DNA of 10,841 nt from Ochromonadaceae sp. CCMP2298 (taxonomy: Eukaryota; Sar; Synurophyceae; Ochromonadales; Ochromonadaceae): contig MU634671.1 in the NCBI GenBank assembly GCA_026770595.1, forward strand, positions 1-10,841, given 5' to 3'. How positions within the stretch are numbered: position 1 is the first letter of the stretch; the number at the start of each line of letters is the position of its first letter. Below are positions 6,901 to 10,841 of this stretch, in pieces. A program made the position numbers and the translations under genes. Under the pieces are notes generated by a model. It was not told the DNA's origin, made no database searches, and worked only from the letters and a program-made list of their open reading frames with translations.

Positions 6901-8977
6901 ACGTAAATTCGGGCAGCCCGGTCAGCTCCGGCAGCCCAACCAGCCCCCCCCGCCTTGGCCCCCCCCTGCACCCCCTCGCCCACCCCGCAAGACTGGCGCG
7001 CGCCGTGAGCGAAGGCTCTGCGTCCGTGTCTGAATCCGGAGGCTCCGTGTCCCCCTATACCTCCCGCCCCCCCTCTCCCTCCCCCTACTTACGCGCGGCT
7101 CGCGACTCCAGCTCCAGCGTGAATCTCACCTGGCAGGAGGTGGAATCGAGAGAGCAGACCCCACGCCCCGGACGCCCCCCCCGCAGCCCCAGTCCCCACA
7201 TGTCCCTACCCCCCTCGCCCTTCCCTTCCCCCTTTCCCGCGGGCGGTGCAGGCGTGGATGCAGAAGCAGGTGGGGGTGCAGGTGGGGGTGCAGGTGGGGG
7301 AGGTGCTGTTACGGTTCCCAAGGGGCTGGGTTTCAAGGAGTGGGTGACCAAGAAGAGCCGTAGGAGCAAGCCTAAGACAGACCTGGATGATTTCAGCCCA
7401 GCGCCCAGCCTCAGCTCCAGCCCCAGCCGGGTCTCAGGTGCGTGGGGGCGCGAGGGCCGCTCTCGCGGAGGGAGCCCCCCTTCGCACCCCCACTCGCCCA
7501 CCCGCTCCACCTCGCACTCGCCCACCCCCCCTCCCCCTCCTTCTACCCACTCGCCCACGCCCGACTCCCCCCGCTTGGGCTTCTTCGGCCGGGGGCGCAA
7601 GAGCAGGGGCAACAGCGTAGCAGAGGAGGTGGACTTTCACGCCATCTACAAGCAGCTGAGCAAGATATCCCCGGGGATGCAGGGCCAGCAGAAGCAGCCT
7701 CGCGATCATCATCAGCAGGGACAGCAGGGACAGCAGGGACAGCAGGGACAGCAGCAGGGACAGCACAGTTTGAGTGATCTGGTGGGGCGGGAGTCGGGGT
7801 CTGAGGACGAGAGAGAGATAGAGAGCAAGGAGGAGCAGGCACAGGCATTATATGCATCACATGCATTACATGCATCACGTGTATCGAAGGCATCGCAAGC
7901 GGCACAGGCGCTGGCAGTCGAGGTAGACGAGCTCACATCGCCGCAGTCCCAGTCCACCCCCACCAGCCCCATCCACCGCTCTAGGACCGAGCTCCACCTA
8001 GCCCACACCCCTACACTGAGCCCCGACCCTGAGCGCCGCCTATCCCGCAAGAACTCCCGCTCCTCCTCCTTTCTGGCAGGCATGAGCGAGAGCGCTGTCA
8101 CGGTGGACCTGGTGGGCGGCGCCTGGCGGGTTTACCACGCATACTTCGACGCACCGGGGTCTGGGTCTGGGTCTGGGGGTGGGTCAGGGGGCGAGTCAGG
8201 GGGGTCTGGGGGGTCCGGGGGAGGGGGTTCTGGGCCTGAGGGCCTGGGCCTGGACTGGGTTCTGAAACTGTCCAAGCCACATATCCACATACACTCCAGC
8301 CCCGTGCGCGGGAACAGCTGGGTCGCCATCCGCGCAGTGACGGTGATGCGCTGCACCCCGCAGGCCCTAGGTCTAATACCATAATAACCCTCTTATTATA
8401 TATTAATATCACACTATAACCCTTCTAACCCTTACAACCCTTATAACCCTTATAACCCTTATAACCCTAACCCTACTTCACCACCACGACCTAACCCTGC
8501 TTAGTGGACGTGCTGCTGGACTACTCCCGCATGGCCGAGTACGACACCATGTTCAAAACATCCGATTTGGTTCGCCGGATAGACGAGCGATCGGTAATCC
8601 GCCGTCTGTGCTTTAATGCGGTCTGGCCCACCGCGCCGCGGGACTTCGTCGTGTGCGCCAGCTGGACGAAGCGCGCTGACGGCGCCATTCTGATCGTCTC
8701 CCGCTCCGTGCCCGACTCTCTCTGCGCGCCTGTCAAGCCCTATGTCCGGGGTTTTCTGCAAATGTCGGGGTATTTGCTACAGCCCTATAGTAAAACAGTG
8801 CCGGTGGCGCTGGAGGTTGGCGTGGGGGAGTGGCTGGGGCCTGGGGAGTGCAAGGTGACTCTGCTGAATCACACAGAACTGGGGGGGACTATTCCCGCCT
8901 CTGTGATTAACGTGCTGTCCACCAGTGCGCCGCTCAAGGTGCTGGCGGCCTTGTCCGCTATCGTCAGCAAGGGGTAG
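3933..8977 (+). CDS. membrane-anchored triple START-domain protein (two exons)
   Basis: Exons 3933-8370 and 8505-8977 encode 1636 residues. START domains bind single lipids or sterols in a hydrophobic cup. A hydrophobic helix (about residues 14-41) probably anchors the protein in a membrane. START-like domain 1 is at about 166-375 (RVFHLVTS...GSGFLIRP...MDMNG), domain 2 at about 549-810 (PISARDFLLIT near 638; TKLTFVLDLPL) and domain 3 at about 1385-1636 (WPTAPRDFVV, YVRGFLQMSGYLLQP, HTELGGTIP). The third is the most canonical and is restored exactly by the splice junction (CTPQAL|VDVLLDY, phase 1). Between domains 2 and 3 lie about 570 Ser/Pro-rich, probably disordered residues with short basic patches. 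Low-complexity insertions expand all three domains. The frame extends upstream of 3933 only to a GTG. Further in-frame introns in the 4.4-kb first exon cannot be excluded. Domain 3 is confident; domains 1 and 2 are more diverged. The ligand is unknown. Confidence 0.85.
5337..5406 (+). repeat. GTACGTAC-type repeat coding a Tyr/Ser/Thr/Gly segment
   Basis: Repeated GGTAGTACGTAC-like units in the START gene encode a tyrosine-rich run (STY, GTY and similar). It lies between START domains 1 and 2. The frame is kept throughout. Confidence 0.7.
5464..5573 (+). repeat. GGCACA-type hexamer repeat coding a Gly/Thr/Asp/Met segment
   Basis: Degenerate 6-bp units (GGCACA, GACACA, GGCATG) encode alternating Gly-Thr/Asp-Thr/Gly-Met residues just before START domain 2. 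Because the units are hexamers, copy-number change preserves the frame. Confidence 0.8.
5708..5791 (+). repeat. CA-rich repeat coding a His/Thr/Pro insertion in START domain 2
   Basis: CACAC-rich DNA with a CCCCACACCCCAGCACACA block present twice encodes His-Thr-Pro-rich sequence. It falls between the N-terminal strands of START domain 2 and its PISARDF motif, so it probably forms an exposed loop. Confidence 0.8.
5893..6016 (+). repeat. AGC/AAC/GGT repeat coding a Ser/Asn/Gly/His insertion in START domain 2
   Basis: About 41 codons of Asn, Ser, Gly and His follow directly after the RDF strand of START domain 2. Mixed AGC, AAT/AAC and GGT/GGC codons suggest an old, degenerating trinucleotide repeat rather than a fresh expansion. 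Confidence 0.8.
6542..6946 (+). repeat. duplicated 20-residue tyrosine-containing motif
   Basis: Two copies, at about 6546-6606 and 6870-6930, encode LSK-x-x-YSSMYVN-x-GSP-x-SSG. Sixteen of the 20 residues are identical. Among those shared residues, six codons differ synonymously (for example GTG/GTA, AAC/AAT, TCA/TCC). The copies lie about 325 bp apart in the disordered linker of the triple START protein. Confidence 0.85.
6653..6685 (+). repeat. GCACAG-type repeat coding an Ala-Gln run
   Basis: Alternating GCA/GCG and CAG codons give about five Ala-Gln pairs in the START protein linker. The 6-bp unit keeps the frame. A second short Gln/Ala stretch lies a few codons downstream. Confidence 0.8.
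7267..7305 (+). repeat. 12-bp tandem repeat coding a Gly/Ala run
   Basis: GGTGCAGGTGGG is repeated about three times and encodes Gly-Ala-Gly-Gly in the linker between START domains 2 and 3. It precedes the basic patch WVTKKSRRSKPK. Confidence 0.8.
7712..7764 (+). repeat. 9-bp tandem repeat coding a Gln/Gly run
   Basis: CAGCAGGGA units, about six with one irregular copy, encode Gln-Gln-Gly repeats in the linker upstream of START domain 3. Confidence 0.85.
7844..7883 (+). repeat. 9-bp repeat coding an Ala/Ser/Leu/His segment
   Basis: Units like ATGCATCAC and ATGCATTAC occur three to four times in the START gene linker. In frame they encode the repeated peptide ALYASHALHASRVS. The unit resembles in length, though not exactly in sequence, the 9-bp array at the left edge of the window. 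Confidence 0.65.
8155..8235 (+). repeat. GGGTCT-type repeat coding a Gly/Ser insertion in START domain 3
   Basis: A G-rich degenerate hexamer encodes about 27 Gly/Ser residues (about residues 1409-1435). It interrupts START domain 3 between AWRVYHAYFDAP and the LDWVLKLSKPHIHIHSS strand, so it should be a surface loop. Confidence 0.8.
8371..8504 (+). other. intron of the START-domain gene
   Basis: Donor CTAG|GTCTAA, acceptor CTGCTTAG, phase 1, 134 bp. Removing it gives an uninterrupted START sequence across the junction, which fixes both borders. The interior is mostly CCCTTATAA-type 9-bp repeat (about 8405-8466) ending in CCCTAACCCTA. The sequence ACCTAACCCTGCTTAG is at its 3' end. The donor is a weak match to the usual GTRAGT. 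Confidence 0.85.
8405..8478 (+). repeat. telomere-like CCCTTATAA/CCCTAA array inside an intron
   Basis: Repeated AACCCTTAT units grade into CCCTAACCCTA on the sense strand. The copies are degenerate and short, and both flanks are coding exons of one gene, so this is an interstitial array and not a chromosome end. Confidence 0.85.
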
Positions 8978-9282
8978 TTCCCAGGTTCCTAGGTTCTTGG
9001 TTCCCAGGTTCCTAGGCAGGAGGCCTTTGTCGCTTTTGCCATACATAATGTAACACTATAATACTGTAAACTGTACTATAACTGTACTGTAACTAACCGT
9101 ATCAACAGATCAATGGGCAATAGCATAGACTTAATGTACATTAACCTTACTACTAACAATGTATAGACACATGATACACTAGTTTACCACGTATATTCGG
9201 AGCGCAATAGCCACTCTGTGCGGACCTGTCGCTACGAACACACTCTCTGAGGGTGCCAACACGCCGCATATGCGTACGCCAC
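8978..9282. other. convergent spacer after the START gene
   Basis: This AT-rich 3' flank is shared by the START gene (+) and the seven-helix protein gene (-). TTCCCAGGTTCCTAGG occurs twice (8978-8993 and 9001-9016). Downstream is a run of short CTGTA/TATAA-like words (about 9047-9095). No gene or RNA was recognised. Confidence 0.6.
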
Positions 9283-10657
9283 TCATGCCTCCTCTGCACG
9301 TACGGCCGTGAGCTCCACCCGCCCCCCCTTCTCAGACAGGCTGGATCTGGCCTGCCTGGGCCGCTTGGTGCGCATGAGGTACATGAAGGCGAGCGAGGGC
9401 ACAACGCGGGGCAGGAAGTCCGCCAGAGTGAACCAGACCACGCCGTACATGGCGAACTCCGGGGTGGTGAGGTTGTCCCGGGTGTGCAGCTCTGCGATCT
9501 TCAGGATGAGGAAGATGACGCGCAGGGCGAAGCAGAGAGTGGACACGGTCAGCACGAAGGTGAGGCGGATTACGACCAGCAGAAACACCGCCTCGGGGGT
9601 GTGGGCCTCGGAGGGGGCGGCAGAGGAGGGTGAGGTGGGGGAGGTGGGGGAGGAAGGGGGGGCGCTGGTTAGTGGGTTCTCTGTGTACCCATCCACACTC
9701 CTATTGTCCTGTCCCTGTCGCTGTCCCTGGTCCTGGTCCTGTCCGTGCCCCTCGTCCACCCTCCCGAAGCAGTCGAAGAACCGCACCACCTCGTCCCACA
9801 CGCGCACTGTCCGCCTCTCCTCCTGGGAGTAGTTCCACACCTGAGGGTAGCGGGTTAAGGTTATAGGGTTATGGGGTTAGTAGGGTTAGGGATGTGAGTT
9901 AGGTAGGGTCAGAGGGTTAGGGGTAGGGTGAGATTTATAGGGTAAGAGTTATGGGTTGTTGAGAGATATAGGATTCTGGATAGTGTTAGGGTATAGGGTA
10001 AGGGCTGGGGCACACCTTTGCGATAAGGCGCAGGCCGAAGTAGCTGAGCACGCCCGCATAGAGGCAGTTCTTTAGTCCCTCAATCGCCTGGAAGGCCGTG
10101 TAATCGTCCGAGGCGAAGAAGGACTTAAGGCTGGGGGAGGTGGCGCAGATGCAGACGGCAGTGAGGTCCACGAGGAAGAACAGCACGTTGGCGCAGATGA
10201 GTCCGTGCTTGGAGTAGATGAGGCGCAGATAGGTGCCCACCTCGAGCAGGCTGCACCACTGGAAGCACACGATGCTGAAGGACAGGAAGAAGAAGTTGCC
10301 GGCGAAGATGTGGCAGCAGTAGCCCGCGATGGAGGTGTAGTTCCCATCTGCTGCGAGGTCGCAGTAGCGAGGGAGCTCCATGACGGCCATGGCAATGAAG
10401 CAGAGGAAGAAGATCTGCGTGGAGGTGCTCTTGACTCCCTGCGCCAGCGTCGTCAAAGCGCTCAGGATGATGATGGAGTAGAAGATGATGCCCAGCGCGC
10501 CCACTGCGACGTACTCGCGGTGGAGGGGGTAGTACGCCATGTCTGGGTCTTCTGCGCAAGCGAGGATACGGTACCGGTAGTACTCCAGGAAACAGGAAAC
10601 AGGAAACAGGAGATTCTTCAGCTGCTCCGCTGTTAGAATGTGAGAATCTGTATTCAT
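9283..10657 (-). CDS. seven-helix membrane protein, THH1/TOM1/TOM3-like (two exons)
   Basis: Exons 10657-10016 and 9840-9283 encode 399 residues if the ATG at 10657 is used. A second good candidate is ATG 10540 (GACATGGCG context), giving 360. Helices numbered from 10657 are about 49-72, 80-97, 111-137, 153-172, 196-212, 298-327 and 343-370. The phase-0 junction reads LRLIAK|VWNYSQEE and keeps the frame. Between helices 5 and 6 is a hydrophilic loop of about 80 residues, rich in Gln, Asp, Pro and Ser. The STSTQIFFL segment, the LCFALRV helix and the final helix with conserved prolines (LADFLPRVVPSLAFMYLMR) resemble the plant THH1/TOM1/TOM3 group of multi-pass proteins. That match is from memory and moderate; another seven-helix receptor-like family is possible. 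The tail is basic, then Ser/Glu-rich. It is convergent with the START gene. Its function is not known. Confidence 0.7.
9841..10015 (-). other. intron of the seven-helix protein gene
   Basis: Read on the minus strand: donor AAG|GTGTGC, acceptor CTACCCTCAG, phase 0, 175 bp. The frame remains open past the donor for only nine codons before a stop. The interior is a degenerate CCCTAA-like repeat on the sense strand. The 3' end reads CCTTAACCCGCTACCCTCAG. Confidence 0.8.
9850..9940 (-). repeat. telomere-like repeat inside the intron
   Basis: On the + strand, GGGTTAGGG, GGGTTATGGGG and GGGTAGGGTG words follow each other; on the gene's own strand this is CCCTAAC/CCCTATAAC. Units vary from 6 to 9 bp. 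It lies within a gene and so is interstitial. Confidence 0.8.
10588..10612 (-). repeat. 7-bp repeat in the N-terminal coding region
   Basis: AGGAAAC is repeated three times on the + strand, flanked by AGGA. On the gene's strand it encodes part of LLFPVSCFLEYY. A 7-bp unit does not preserve the frame, unlike the repeats in the START gene. This favours translation starting downstream at ATG 10540, or a recent repeat change. Confidence 0.7.
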
Positions 10658-10841
10658 CTTCCCGCTGAATTCGGAATTTTCAGCCTGAGAGGAGAGTCTG
10701 CGATTTGATGGTTTGGTTGGGGTTTTGCTAAACAAGTAGGGGGGGGGATAAGTGGGCGAATCGTAGATTAGCCGGTGTGGGAGCAGGCAGGCTATGTGCT
10801 AGTTACTTTTTTCTTCATTTATAGTAAGATTGTACTACCGT
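10658..10841 (-). promoter_or_regulatory. upstream region of the seven-helix protein gene
   Basis: The leader and promoter of the minus-strand gene should lie here. There is a G8 run at about 10740-10748 and an AT-rich stretch at 10803-10830. The coding frame stays open to a TTG at 10735 without any further ATG. No firm promoter element was recognised. Confidence 0.35.

Noticed and set aside
7438-7620. Possible extra intron with donor CAG|GTGCGT in the START linker
   Set aside because: The donor looks good, but there is no clear branch/acceptor partner with a tract like the other introns, and the frame stays open, so there is no need to invoke splicing.
7434-7777. Overlapping frames on both strands (Ser/Leu and Arg/Pro-rich)
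   Set aside because: These are shadows of repeat DNA within the START linker; the START frame is continuous through this region.
8405-8478. True telomere or chromosome end
   Set aside because: The array is short and degenerate, and coding exons of one gene continue on both sides.

Overview
This is a stretch of protist-like nuclear DNA carrying four protein-coding genes. Spliceosomal introns with GT..AG ends, an N-terminal secretion signal, membrane proteins, long low-complexity protein segments and a sterol C-24 methyltransferase all point to a eukaryote. C-24 sterol alkylation argues against an animal. A plant/alga-like methyltransferase beside a multi-pass protein resembling the THH1/TOM1/TOM3 family would suit an alga, a stramenopile or a similar lineage, but I cannot name the organism from sequence alone. 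I see no mobile element, CRISPR array, rRNA or tRNA. Coding DNA is GC-rich and spacers are more AT-rich. Short tandem repeats are abundant in exons and introns alike.

Layout: 1-90 is a 9-bp tandem repeat, followed by a leader region with a possible small intron. 413-1788 (+) is a three-exon gene for a secreted DUF6817-like protein. It converges, across about 540 bp of repeat-bearing spacer, on an intronless sterol 24-C-methyltransferase (2333-3553, -). A 379-bp divergent promoter region separates that gene from a very large two-exon gene (3933-8977, +) for a membrane-anchored protein of 1636 residues with three START-like lipid-binding domains. This converges on a two-exon gene (9283-10657, -) for a seven-helix membrane protein resembling THH1/TOM1/TOM3.

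Functionally, the central pair is the most suggestive. A sterol-modifying enzyme and a START-domain (sterol/lipid-binding) protein share one intergenic promoter region, so coordinated sterol synthesis and trafficking is a reasonable hypothesis, though not shown here. The outer genes have no evident link to sterols.

Two structural patterns stand out. All four introns confirmed by protein-level joining are filled by different degenerate C/T-rich repeats on the sense strand, some telomere-like (CCCTAA). Three of the four place a TAAC element only 6-13 nt before the acceptor. The START protein carries many in-frame microsatellite-derived insertions, several inside START domain loops, plus a duplicated tyrosine-containing motif whose protein sequence is better conserved than its codons.
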